From NCBI GenBank assembly GCA_963402885.1, contig OY727103.1, forward strand, positions 3,882,501-3,946,500: a stretch of 64,000 nucleotides of DNA, read 5' to 3'. The notes below the pieces were generated by a model. It saw only the letters and a list, made by a program, of their open reading frames with translations. It searched no databases and was not told the DNA's origin. Position 1 is the first letter of the stretch. The number at the start of each line of letters is the position of its first letter. The position numbers and the translations under genes were made by a program. The stretch is from Antedon bifida. Lineage: Eukaryota > Echinodermata > Crinoidea > Comatulida > Antedonidae. Of the stretch, positions 12,339 to 25,017 are shown piece after piece.

Positions 12339-13925
12339 TAAGCAAATTCTCGTACGGTATTACGTCTAGCGACGGCAGCATATGACATTATACAAAATGA
12401 AAGCGGTGACTAATTTAACTAGAACAATTACTAACATTGAGAGTCAAAAATTGTACCATAGTGTAAAATAATTGATTAATTTTATGTTTTTATATATATA
12501 TTTTTTTATTCATAAAAGTATGTGTTCATAAAAAAAGGAATTTATTACCAAAAGTTTGAAGAACAAAAATCAACGACAAAGACTGCATTTCTACGCTAAA
12601 TACTTTGAAATATTGAAATGCTCAATATGGCCTGAAACGTGCGCAAAATTAATATAATTTTTTATTGCGCGTAAAACGACATTTAAATTTAACAGAAACT
12701 TGCTCCATATTATCAAGCTAAATGTACTTTGGTTCTGAATTTATGACCAATCAGAGAATTTCGCACGTAACTTTGCGCTGTGCGGCTCTGACGTCATAAA
12801 ACAAAGGTTGCTGCACATCACATAAAGGTCTATTTTCATTCAAAGTTACAAAATGTACTGGGTACAAGTTTTAGACAAACCTTCCAAACACAAGTTGCAG
12901 AAGGAAAGAATAATAATAATAAAAAAAGATCCTGATGCCGTATTGCATTTATGATATTCAGAACCATTCTAAACATGCTTGTACCACCTATCAAGAAGCC
13001 ACAACATGTTTTTCTACTTGAAAAGGTAGGCCTATATGGAAACATTAGTCATAATATAAACCAGAAAACAGCATGAGATAATAGGATCAATATACGCATT
13101 TAGCGGCCATTCAAAGTATGCTACTTGCTAGTATATAGAATTATTATGCAAAATAACAGTAATAAATCAAATTGTAACCTTTTTTGAATGGAAGCCTACG
13201 GGCCAATACCCCACTCTGCAACCTTAAAGCATTCATAGAGGCCGTTTAGAAGTCAACATTATGTCAATTGAATGTTGGCGGCCATTTCTTTCCCCTATTA
13301 GAATTTGTTGGGACTTTTAGTATGGTGTTCTGGGGACTTTGCATTGAAACAAATTCTGCTAAATAAAACAAATAATGAATGTTTTATATTCGTGTAATGA
13401 TACAAATAATGGCATTTGGTGAATGATGAAAGGTTAAGTATCTTTGTTACCTTTTAATGAAATGGCATTTTTTTTTTTAATTCCCGCAAATTTTATATAA
13501 AATGTGCATAACATCCTGAGATCTAAATTAGATCAGAGAGTGTAAAACTGGGTGTTCACATAGCTATGAAACCATCCTTTTAAACTCTTATGAAAACCGA
13601 GCAATAACGTTTTGAGTAATTCTGCTAAAACATATAGAAAGAAACAAGCAAACACACAAGTGACACGCGATCGACCAGTTAGTAATAAGATCGATGCACC
13701 ATCTTGGTCATTTAAAGTCAAATTTACGTTAAAATCATCATCATCTGTTTTTGTCCCATTTCAAAATGTAATTTCTGTGGTGTGACTCACGTACAACAAT
13801 GGCATGTGAGTTTCATTGTTTATGAGTTAGTGATCCGGAAGAATGGGTTACTAAAAGGTACAGCTAGGTCACTACTAATAATAGTAAAATAATAATAATA
13901 GGCGGCCCTCCAAATCGCATTACCT
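12339..13925. other. Unit 2 to unit 3 intergenic region
   Basis: Directly after the stop lies a remnant that matches the alternative C-terminus of unit 7 (GAAAGCGGTGACTAA near 12400). From about 12490 to 12940 is a segment shared only with the region after unit 4. From 12944 on, a block common to all intergenic regions leads into the conserved upstream block (13480 onward). No gene is seen. The near-identical minus-strand ORFs at 12836-13045 and 25515-25724 simply follow the duplication. Confidence 0.65.
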
Positions 13926-13931
13926 TATAAA
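13926..13931 (+). promoter_or_regulatory. TATA box of unit 3
   Basis: TATAAA lies 46 bases before the unit 3 start codon, in the same sequence context as for units 2, 4, 5 and 8. Confidence 0.55.
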
Positions 13932-13971
13932 TTCAACCGAATATCAGCAACGAATACGAATCAGTTTCAAA

Positions 13972-16900
13972 ATGAAACGATATTTTGTAGCAGTAATGTG
14001 CTGTTTATCATGGATTTGTGTTTACTGTACCAGATTGAACATAAACATTACCATTATAAGCATGGTAAACAAATGGAACACCACAGAAGAACAGAAATCA
14101 AATCATAATGCGACAACGATTTCAGATGACAGTGCAACAAATTCGGTAAGTGTCCTAGCGGTGTTACTTTCTATATTCGTTCATAACCCAATTAAGTTAG
14201 TTTTAAAGTCCAATTTCTCACGTTTTTTAGATCTAATTAAGGTCACAAACAACATATAATGTAAAAATAAACACTGTATGGTCCTACTGAGATAACGTTT
14301 TTCGTCTTAAACGGTTAAAAATGTGAAAAATATTACTCCATGGTCGATTCTAATAATTTTAGCGGCCCGCTATAAATACCAACATGCATTGCCCGCAAAT
14401 TGGTATTTTAGCCTACAGCTAGCTTACGGTGTTCGTACGTTACCGATGTATACTACTACTACTAAACTAAGCCTAGCTAGGCTAGGCCTAAAGACCGTCC
14501 ACGAGAGGACATTCACCGCGAGCTACTTGGGTAGTGCATTGTTTCTCTATTTTTATCATAATTTACCATAAAACGTACATTTAAGACAAGGAATGACCTG
14601 GTTTAATGTTTTTTAAAGTAATATATATGCATTATTATTTTCAAAACATCACAAATAGGGAATGGGTCTTTAAGATAAGAGTTACTTTAGGTCAAAGTTT
14701 AAGATTTTAATATACATGACAACTGGAACAAAAAATCTAAATCTCGGGGAAATTATTATTTTAAAACATTTTGTCATACACATTTTTTATGTTCTGTGTT
14801 TACGATTTTGCTTTATAGATACCAACTTTTGATTGGGACGACCAAACCCAACAACATATACTTGGATCGTTTTATTACGGTTATATAATAAGCGGACTGC
14901 CGAGCGGTTGGTTGGCTGGTAAAATTGGCGGAAAACGATCAATTGTAATAGTTCTTCTGTTTCAAGGTTTACTGTCTGCCATGATACCTTGGGCTGCCGG
15001 CGTTGGAACCAGTTTTCTGACCATCGTACGGGTTTTACAAGGCGTCATAGAAGTTAGTGTCTTTATTGGCAGTTCAATTATTTTGCACTGTATGGAGAAA
15101 CGATTGTTTTTTTTCAATGGGTCGCCAATACAATTGTCTATTGACTAGGATGTGTAACGCCATAACGTTACAATTTGGTCCCCACTAGGACGCAGCTCAA
15201 GTACGTAAGCGCAACGCAATTAATTTGACCAAGTGTGACACGCGCGCTCTGGATTTCCCAAACTCTCGCTTGTCATTGGTTAACAACCTTTGTTACGCAT
15301 ACGTTATTGCTACTATTGATAGGGCGTAAAAACGTACGTTACGCAACACACAACCAAAAAGAAAAAATTGTGCTGCGTAACGGTAATAAGTCGTTTAAAC
15401 GGTAGTACGTGTTTTTTTTTCAACCGTTATAAAAATTATTTATATTTCCAGGGATTAATCATGCCGGCGGTTTATATCACTTTAAAAAAATGGATTGTTC
15501 CGTCTGAACGGAGTACATTATTATCTATTGCATATTCTGGTAAGTAAGTGTACAAAAAAAAGTGTTTTTGCGTGTTTTTATGGTTAATATCACTATTATT
15601 ACAGTTTAATAGTGTAGACAGAGCTTACAGATGTATTGTCCCTCAAAAACATGAAAAATGAAGATTAATTAAATCAGATTTTGAATATGTTATTTTGTAG
15701 TTTTAATAAAGTTAATCACCTCCATAGAAAAAAACCCGAGAAAAAAGTAATGTTTTCACTTACAAAATAAATGGTTAAATTTAACCAAAAATCCATTGGC
15801 TGGCAGCCAATTTGACCATTTGTTTGCTTTAAATTACATTTTGTCAGGTTGAATACATTTTTTTTCCGATACAGTTTTTAGTCAAAGTGGATAACTATTA
15901 TGTTACATTAAAATGGAATATTCAACCAAATTTTTTTAAAGAATTATTTTTTCAGGGGGATAATGCTTGGACTTAATAGTACATCGTAAGTAATTTTGAC
16001 CAATCACGACACGATAGGTCATCCAAACTGTCGCTTATGATTGGTCACTTGTGGGAATCAAGCCTTAAGCTACTGAAAAAAAAAATTTAACGTTTGGAAA
16101 CTTTATGTTGTTTACTTTGTTTTCTAAAGGCACGAGCATAGCTGAAGTTTGCTGTTATCCTTTATCTATGTGGATTTCTACTTCTCCCAGTTTAGGAGGA
16201 TGGCCGACGTCATATTATACGTTCAGTGAGTTTAACCTAACAATATTAATAATAATAATATAAACACTATTTAAAGATAATAAAAAGATTAGGACAGTAC
16301 TTTAGTGAGCCGGGTTAAATAAAATGTAAACACATTAACAAGACAACAGAAAAAACGTGATTAAATATCAACTATCGCATATATTATACTGCAAATGATG
16401 ATTGTTGATTATATAAAATTGAATTGGCATTTTAACTAAAACATACTCCTAAACTATCTCGTCAGTTCGCAAATAATATTCTTTTTGTATTTTTGTTAAA
16501 GTAAATACTTACAGTTGAGAGATTGTTTCTGGTTCTACTTTACAATAATAATAAGCGGGTTGCTTCTGAATGTGACTTATCAAACCCAAACATACTTTCT
16601 TTAGAAATATTTAAATGATCATTAATATTTTGATGTATATTAATATATGCATTTTCTCATAATAGCAACCATTTCTTCTTCGTTTTAGGTACCATTAGTG
16701 CTTTATTATCAATAATATTCATAGCTTTCGTTTTTGATAATCCTGTTGACGATCCTTATATTTCAACACAGCAAGTCGAATATTTGAAAAGTTTTGAAGT
16801 TAAAGACTCTAATAAGGTATTATAATGGGAGGAGTCAAGCTGACATGTTTGTAATCAGCGTCTGTTGAGTCATGTGTTAATGAATATTCATTAATCTATA

Positions 16901-18449
16901 GTTGAGTTAAATCATTGATCATTCGGTGATAAACACATTTTAAATTCAAACGTTTTTTTAATCAGGACATACCGGTTCCATGGTGTGATATGTTGACATC
17001 AACTGCAGTGTGGTCTATCATTTTTGCTTTCATGGCTTACACTCTCAATTTTTTCTTTATTCTCACTGAAGGACCAATTTATTTATTGATATTTGGATTT
17101 GATCCAACAAAGGTAAGGAAAACTCTTTTAATTTTATTTACTCCATGTTTTTCCAAACAGCGAATATAGCTGTTAACGTCGTTCAAGCATGTAGGTATAA
17201 AAATAAAAATAAAATGTCATATGTAAACGTGTTTGGTATCAATATTTAGGGATTTTTAAGGGGGAAGCAAATATTTTGATTGCGCAACTATTATATCCCA
17301 AAAGATAGCACTGCGCATGCCAAAAGTATGTGTTTGTTTGTGTATATTTGAGACTCTCGCCTCCTATACGACAGAGGGCTGACTAGAGGCGGTGGCTGAC
17401 ATTGTCAAAAAAGTCCGCGCAGCGCGCTGCCGGTACGCAAGGCTTTGACTTTGAAAACACCACCATGGCGATATCTTGTTCCATTTTGGAACTAGAAAAC
17501 TCAGATCTTGATATCTGAGTTTTCTAGATCTAGAAAAGTCAGATATCTGACTTTTCTAGATCTGAGTTTTCTAGACACCCGAATATAACCTAGGACTAGG
17601 CGTATACTATTTTTTTCTGTATTTCTAGATCGCAATTTTAACATCAATTCCACCAATTCTAGAATTCATAGTTACGCTGCTGTCTGGTGTAGCTGCTGAC
17701 ATCATCATTCGGCGGGAATATCTGAATGTTCTGAATACTAGAAAGTTTTTTATGATTTTACGTAAGATGAAATTGTTTATTTTGTGTTTTTTTTTTAATT
17801 ATTAAATGCATTCTTAAATTGTGACTGCTTCTTTCATTTTGTTGACGATTACATTTACATTTACTACCTATGGCCTGCCTATTATATCACCTGTTTTATT
17901 TAAAATATTTCAAAATTAAAATGAATTTCCATGACTTATTTGTAGATATGGGAATACCTGCTATTTGTCTATTTTTCATTGGATACTTTGAAAACCATGC
18001 AGCCGAGTGTGTTGTACTTCTTACAGTGGCGTTTGCTTCTACAGGAATGTATGCGACAAGCACACTTACAAACATAATGGAGATATCAAAGGAACACTCA
18101 CAAATAATCGTAGGAATGGTGACAACTGGATCTGCTGTGGTTGGTTTTATTGGTCCACTTATTCTTGGAGCTTTGATCAAAGAAGATGTAAGTATTAAGT
18201 TTGATTGAAAACATCCATCCATCACGCGTCCTGTTTACGAGTTTAAATATGAGTTTTTTTGTTTGGTTTTTCCAGAATACAGCCAGTCAGTGGACTTTGA
18301 TGTTTTTAATGATTGCTGCCGTCCATGTTTTTGCAATGATTTTCTTTCTAATATTTGCAAAAGCAGAGCAACAAGAATGGTCACATGGAAATATTACAAA
18401 ACAAGAGATGAAATCATACAACACTATACACGATGACAATGAAAAGTAA
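13972..18449 (+). CDS. Unit 3: SLC17-family transporter, complete nine-exon gene
   Basis: Exons: 13972-14145, 14819-15052, 15452-15539, 16130-16225, 16689-16816, 16966-17112, 17629-17761, 17946-18187 and 18276-18449, giving 471 residues without internal stops. The 5' half (exons 1-5 and their introns) is almost identical to units 4 and 5. Exon 6 is of the other class, AYTLNFFFILTEGPIYLL, as in units 5 and 8. Exon 9 is of the QWTLMFLMIAAVHVF class. Intron 6 is much shorter than in units 2, 4, 5 and 8 because most of it is deleted next to the palindromic CTAG repeat. Family signatures and the TM1 arginine are as in unit 2. An AATAAA lies at 18692-18697. Confidence 0.88.
17491..17575. repeat. 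Palindromic TCTAGA minisatellite before exon 7, unit 3
   Basis: The stretch is built from nested palindromes of AACTCAGATATCTGAGTT and AAGTCAGATATCTGACTT joined by TTTCTAGATCTAGAAA. It lies about 55 bases before exon 7. Units 5 (30622-30696) and 8 (47351-47488) carry shorter and longer versions; units 1, 2, 4 and 6 have none. Confidence 0.85.
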
Positions 18450-19911
18450 TAAGCAAATTCTCGTACGGTATTACGTATAGCGACGGCAGCATATGACATT
18501 ATACAAGATGAAAGCGGTGACTAATTTAACTAGAATAATTACTAACAATGAGAGTCAAAAATTGTACCATAGTGTAAAATAATTGATTAATTTTATGTTT
18601 TTATAGTCTGATACTTAAATAATAAATAATAAATTTATTTTTGTTATGTACATAGTACCGGTATATTCTCAATCTGTGGATATTTATCTGAAATAAAAGA
18701 ATGAATGAACTATATTATTCAGGAAAAAGGTACATTTTACAAAGTACAATACAAATAAACATTTTAGTTGAAATGTTAATTAAGCTAAATATTAATGTAG
18801 AGAGTCATTATTAACTTTGTATGCATTTTTTTAATGTATTTTAACATTATATAGCTCATATTAAGGGGAAAACGTCCTTATTTAATTAATTTGATTAAAA
18901 TCTACTTAATATAGTAATTATACTATATACGAAATGCATTTATGATATTCAGAACCATTCTAAACATGCTTGTACCACCTATCAAGAAGCCACAACATGT
19001 TTTTCTACTTGAAAAGGTAGGCCTATATGGAAACATTAGTCATAATATAAACCAGAAAACAGCATGAGATAATAGGATCAATATACGCATTTAGCGGCCA
19101 TTCAAAGTATGCTACTTGCTAGTATATAAAATTATTATGCAAAATAACAGTAATAAATCAAATTGTAACCTTTTTCGAATGAAAGCCCACGGGCCAATAC
19201 CCCACTCTGCAACCTTAAAGCATTCATAGAGGCCGTTTAGAAGTCAACATGTCAATTGAATGTTGGCGGCCATTTCTTTCCCCTATTAGAATTTGTTGGG
19301 ACTTTTAGTATGGTGTTCTAGGGACTGTGCATTGAAACAAATTCTGCTAAATAAAACAAATAATGAATGTTTTACTTGTGTAATAATACAAATAATGGCA
19401 TTTGGTGATGAAAGGTTAAGTATCCTTGTTACCTTTAATGAAATGGCATTTTTTTTTTTAATTTCCGCAAATTTCATAGAAAATGTGCATAAAATCCTGA
19501 TATCTAAATTAGATAGGCACTCAGAGAGTGTAAAACTGGGTGTTCACATAGCTATGAAACCATCCTTTTAAACTCTTATGAAAACCGAGCAATAACGTTT
19601 TGAGTAATTCTGCTAAAACATAGAAAGAAACAAGCAAACACACAAGTGACACGCGATCGACCAGTTAGTAATAAGATCGATGCACCATCTTGGTCATTTA
19701 AAGTCAAATTTACGTTAAAATCATCATCATCTGTTTTTGTCCCATTTCAAAATGTAATTTCTGTGGTGTGACTCACGTACAACAATGGCATGTGAGTTTC
19801 ATTGTTTATGAGTTAGTGATCCGGAAGAATGGGTTACTAAAAGGTACAGCTAGGTCACTACTAATAATAGTAAAATAATAATAATAGGCGGCCCTCCAAA
19901 TCGCATTACCT
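18450..19911. other. Unit 3 to unit 4 intergenic region
   Basis: It contains an AATAAA at 18692-18697 and a segment (about 18606-18935) shared only with the flank after unit 7 (about 41982-42315), so the two units had the same kind of 3' end. From 18936 it continues into the block common to all intergenic regions and then the conserved upstream block. No gene is seen. Confidence 0.6.
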
Positions 19912-19917
19912 TATAAA
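19912..19917 (+). promoter_or_regulatory. TATA box of unit 4
   Basis: TATAAA lies 46 bases before the unit 4 start codon, in the context shared with units 2, 3, 5 and 8. Confidence 0.55.
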
Positions 19918-19957
19918 TTCAACCGAATATCAGCAACGAATACGAATCAGTTTCAAA

Positions 19958-22900
19958 ATGAAACGATATTTTGTAGCAGTAATGTGCTGTTTATCATGGA
20001 TTTGTGTTTACTGTACCAGATTGAACATAAACATTACCATTATAAGCATGGTAAACAAATGGAACACCACAGAAGAACAGAAATCAAATCATAATGCGAC
20101 AACGATTTCAGATGACAGTGCAACAAATTCGGTAAGTGTCCTAGCGGCGTTACTTTCTATATTCGTTCATAACCCAATTAAGTTAGTTTTAAAGTCCAAT
20201 TTCTCACGTTTTTTAGATCTAATTAAGGTTAAAAACAACATATAATGTAAAAATAAACACTGTATGGTCCTACTGAGATAACGTTTTTCGTCTTAAACGG
20301 TTAAAAATGTGAAAAATATTACTCCATGGTCGATTCTAATAATTTTAGCGGCCCGCTATAAATCCCAACATGCATTGCCCGCAAATTGGTATTTTAGCCT
20401 ACAGCTAGCTTACGGTGTTCGTACGTTACCGATGTATACTACTACTACTAAACTAAGCCTAGCTAGGCTAGGCCTAAAGACCGTCCACGAGAGGACATTC
20501 ACCGCGAGCTACTTGGGTAGTGCATTGTTTCTCTATTTTTATCATAATTTACCATAAAACGTACATTTAAGACAAGGAATGACCTGGTTTAATGTTTTTT
20601 AAAGTAATATATATGCATTATTATTTTCAAAACATCACAAATAGGGAATGGGTCTTTAAGATAAGAGTTACTTTAGGTCAAAGTTTAAGATTTTAATATA
20701 CATGACAACTGGAACAAAAAATCTAAATCTCGGGGAAATTATTATTTTAAAACATTTTGTCATACACATTTTTTATGTTCTGTGTTTACGATTTTGCTTT
20801 ATAGATACCAACTTTTGATTGGGACGACCAAACCCAACAACATATACTTGGATCGTTTTATTACGGTTATATAATAAGCGGACTGCCGAGCGGTTGGTTG
20901 GCTGGTAAAATTGGCGGAAAACGATCAATTGTAATAGTTCTTCTGTTTCAAGGTTTACTGTCTGCCATGATACCTTGGGCTGCCGGCGTTGGAACCAGTT
21001 TTCTGACCATCGTACGGGTTTTACAAGGCGTCATAGAAGTTAGTGTCTTTATTGGCAGTTCAATTATTTTGCACTGTATGGAGAAACGATTGTTTTTTTT
21101 CAATGGGTCGCCAATACAATTGTCTATTGACTAGGATGTGTAACGCCATAACGTTACAATTTGGTCCCCACTAGGACGCAGCTCAAGTACGTAAGCGCAA
21201 CGCAATTAATTTGACCAAGTGTGACACGCGCGCTCTGGATTTCCCAAACTCTCGCTTGTCATTGGTTAACAACCTTTGTTACGCATACGTTATTGCTACT
21301 ATTGATAGGGCGTAAAAACGTACGTTACGCAACACACAACCAAAAAGAAAAAATTGTGCTGCGTAACGGTAATAAGTCGTTTAAACGGTAGTACGTGTTT
21401 TTTTTTCACCCGTTATAAAAATTATTTATATTTCCAGGGATTAATTATGCCGGCGGTTTATATCACTTTAAAAAAATGGATTGTTCCGTCTGAACGGAGT
21501 ACATTATTATCTATTGCATATTCTGGTAAGTAAGTGTACAAAAAAAAGTGTTTTTGCGTGTTTTTATGGTTAATATCACTATTATTACAGTTTAACAGTT
21601 TAATAGTGTAGACAGAGCTTACAGATGTATTGTCCCTCAAAAACATGAAAAATGAAGATTAATTAAATCAGATTTTGAATATGTTATTTTGTAGTTTTAA
21701 TAAAGTTAATCACCTCCATAGAAAAAAACCCGAGAAAAAAGTAATGTTTTCACTTACAAAATAAATGGTTAAATTTAACCAAAAATCCATTGGCTGGCAG
21801 CCAATTTGACCATTTGTTTGCTTTAAATTACATTTTGTCAGGTTGAATACATTTTTTTTCCGATACAGTTTTTAGTCAAAGTGGATAACTATTATGTTAC
21901 ATTAAAATGGAATATTCAACCAAATTTTTTTAAAGAATTATTTTTTCAGGGGGATAATGCTTGGACTTAATAGTACATCGTAAGTAATTTTGACCAATCA
22001 CGACACGATAGGTCATCCAAACTGTCGCTTATGATTGGTCACTTGTGGGAATCAAGCCTTAAGCTACTGAAAAAAAAAATTTAACGTTTGGAAACTTTAT
22101 GTTGTTTACTTTGTTTTCTAAAGGCACGAGCATAGCTGAAGTTTGCTGTTATCCTTTATCTATGTGGATTTCTACTTCTCCCAGTTTAGGAGGATGGCCG
22201 ACGTCATATTATACGTTCAGTGAGTTTAACCTAACAATATTAATAATAATAATATAAACACTATTTAAAGATAATAAAAAGATTAGGACAGTACTTTAGT
22301 GAGCCGGGTTAAATAAAATGTAAACACATTAACAAGACAACAGAAAAAACGTGATTAAATATCAACTATCGCATATATTATACTGCAAATGATGATTGTT
22401 GATTATATAAAATTGAATTGGCATTTTAACTAAAACATACTCCTAAACTATCTCGTCAGTTCGCAAATAATATTCTTTTTGTATTTTTGTTAAAGTAAAT
22501 ACTTACAGTTGAGAGATTGTTTCTGGTTCTACTTTACAATAATAATAAGCGGGTTGCTTCTGAATGTGACTTATCAAACCCAAACATACTTTCTTTAGAA
22601 ATATTTAAATGATCATTAATATTTTGATGTATATTAATATATGCATTTTCTCATAATAGCAACCATTTCTTCTTCGTTTTAGGTACCATTAGTGCTTTAT
22701 TATCAATAATATTCATAGCTTTCGTTTTTGATAATCCTGTTGACGATCCTTATATTTCAACACAGCAAGTCGAATATTTGAAAAGTTTTGAAGTTAAAGA
22801 CTCTAATCAGGTATTATAATGGGAGGAGTCAAGCTGACATGTTTGTAATCAGCGTCTGTTGAGTCATGTGTTAATGAATATTCATTAATCTATAGTTGAG

Positions 22901-25017
22901 TTAAATCATCGATCATTCGGTGATAAACACATTTTAAATGCAAACGTTTTTTTAATCAGGACATACCGGTTCCATGGTGTGATATGTTGACATCAACTGC
23001 AGTGTGGTCTATCATTTTTGCTTACATGGCGTACAGTTTCAGTTTTGGTTTTATTCTTACTGAAGGACCAAATTTTTTATTGATATTTGGATTTGATCCA
23101 ACAATGGTAAGGAAAACTCTTTTTATTTCATTTACTCCATGTTTTTCCAAACAGCGAATATAGGCTACCTGTTAACTCCGTTCAAGCATGTAGGTATAAA
23201 AATAAAAAGTCATTTATGTAAACGTGTTTGGTATCAACATTTAGGGATTTTTAAGCGGAAAGCAGTTTGATTGCGCAACTATTATATCACAAAAGATAGC
23301 ACTGCGCATGCCAAAGTTATGTGTTAGTTTGTGCATATTTGAGAATCTCGCCTCCTATACGATAGAGGGCTGACTGGAGGCGGCGGCTGACCTTGTCAAA
23401 AAAGTCCGCGCAGCGCGCTGTCGACACACAAGGCTTGACTTTGAAAACACCATGGCGATATCCTGTTTACGCGCTACAATACATTCGACCTCTTTCCTTC
23501 TAATGTACAACCTATCTCTGGCCTGCCGGCCTTACCAAATGCATTATTACGTTGTTCAGATACCAACAGTAAACACTATCACTATAAATATATGATTCTG
23601 TAACAGAAGAGTAACTAGCACCATCACATTCACATCGGGACGCGCGCAACCCACGGACGATAGCGCAACGCAATTGATTTGACCAATCACAAGCGACAGA
23701 TTATATGAACTGCGCTTGTTGTCCACTCATACGGTGGCGGAGTGAAAAATATCACTGACAAAATATCGGAATATAATATATTGAAAAAAAGACGTCATAG
23801 GCTGTGTTTCCGCAGCCAAAAATTAACCGATAATTAACCGATAAACTGCCTTTGGAAACGGGGTTTAACATATTTCACTCGAGAAAAATTAACCGATAAT
23901 TATCTCATTCAAATCGGATAATTATCGGATAAATGGGATCATTGTTAACCTTTGACATGAAGGACAATGTGTTGCAATAATGTTATTGGACATCTGGTTG
24001 TTTGGTAATGACTGATCATGAGCACACTATTGGCACATTAACCGATAATTTTGTTTTGGCTGCGGAAACACGGCCAATGAAGAGCAGAAAGTATTATTTT
24101 TCCAAGGCAGAAACCATAAATAATAATAAGGAATGAATTAATGATAAAATAACCTAAATATTTCTAGAAACTAGGCGTATACTATTTTTTTTCTGTATTT
24201 CTAGATCGCAATTTTAACATCAATTCTAGAATTTATAGTTACGCTGCTGTCTGGTGTGGCTGCTGACGTCATCATTCGGCGGGAATACCTGAATGTTCTG
24301 AATACTAGAAAGTTTTTTATGATTTTACGTAAGATGAAATTGTTCATTTTGTGGGGTTTTTTTAAATTATTAAATGCATTCTTAAATTGTGACTGCTTCT
24401 TTCATTTTGTTGACGATTACATTTACATTTACTAACTATGGCCTGCCGATTATATCACCTGTTTTATTTAAAATATTTCAAAATTAAAAGGAATTTCCAT
24501 GACTTATTTGTAGATATGGGAATACCTGCTATTTGTCTATTTTTTATTGGATACTTTGAAAACCATGCAGCCAAGTGTGTTATACTCCTTACAGTGGCGT
24601 TTGCTTCTACAGGAATGTATACGACGAGCACACTTACAAACATAATGGAGATATCAAAGGAACACTCGCAAATAATCGTAGGAATGGTGACAACTGGAGC
24701 CGCTGCGGTTGGTTTTATTGGTCCACTTATTCTTGGAGCTTTGATCAAAGAAGATGTAAGTATTAAGTTTGATTGAAAACACCTCATCACGCGTCCTGTT
24801 TACGAGTTTAAATCTGAGTTTTTTTGTTTGTTTTTTTCCCCAGAATACAGCCAATCAGTGGTCTTTGATGTTTAGAATAATTGCTGCTTTCCATATTTTT
24901 GCAATGATTTTCTTTCTAATATTTGCAAAAGCAGAGCAACAAGAATGGTCACATGGAAATATTACAAAACAAGAGATGAAATCATACAACACTATACACG
25001 ATAACAATGAAAAGTAA
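19958..25017 (+). CDS. Unit 4: SLC17-family transporter, chimeric between unit 3-like and unit 2-like halves
   Basis: Exons: 19958-20131, 20805-21038, 21438-21525, 22124-22219, 22683-22810, 22960-23106, 24205-24328, 24514-24755 and 24844-25017, giving 468 residues. Exons 1-5 match unit 3; exons 6-9 and the 3' flank match unit 2 (AYSFSFGF, DPTM, TTGAAAV, FRIIAAFHIF). The switch lies inside intron 5. Exon 7 has lost nine bases relative to every other copy, removing residues PPI after ILTSI in a membrane segment; the frame is kept but the segment is shortened by three residues. Exon 5 ends SNQ instead of SNK. All splice sites are canonical, so the gene is probably expressed, though the TM8-like deletion could affect folding. 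Confidence 0.86.
23800..24085. mobile_element. Foldback element, fourth family, intron 6 of unit 4
   Basis: This is the duplicate of the element at 11112-11397, with the same inverted GGCTGTGTTTCCGCAGCC ends. Confidence 0.75.

Noticed and set aside
13533-13721. Repeated 62-codon minus-strand ORF in the conserved upstream blocks (also 26219, 42897)
   Set aside because: It is duplicated with the block, its length changes between copies, it has no known domain, and the sequence is better explained as promoter-proximal DNA.
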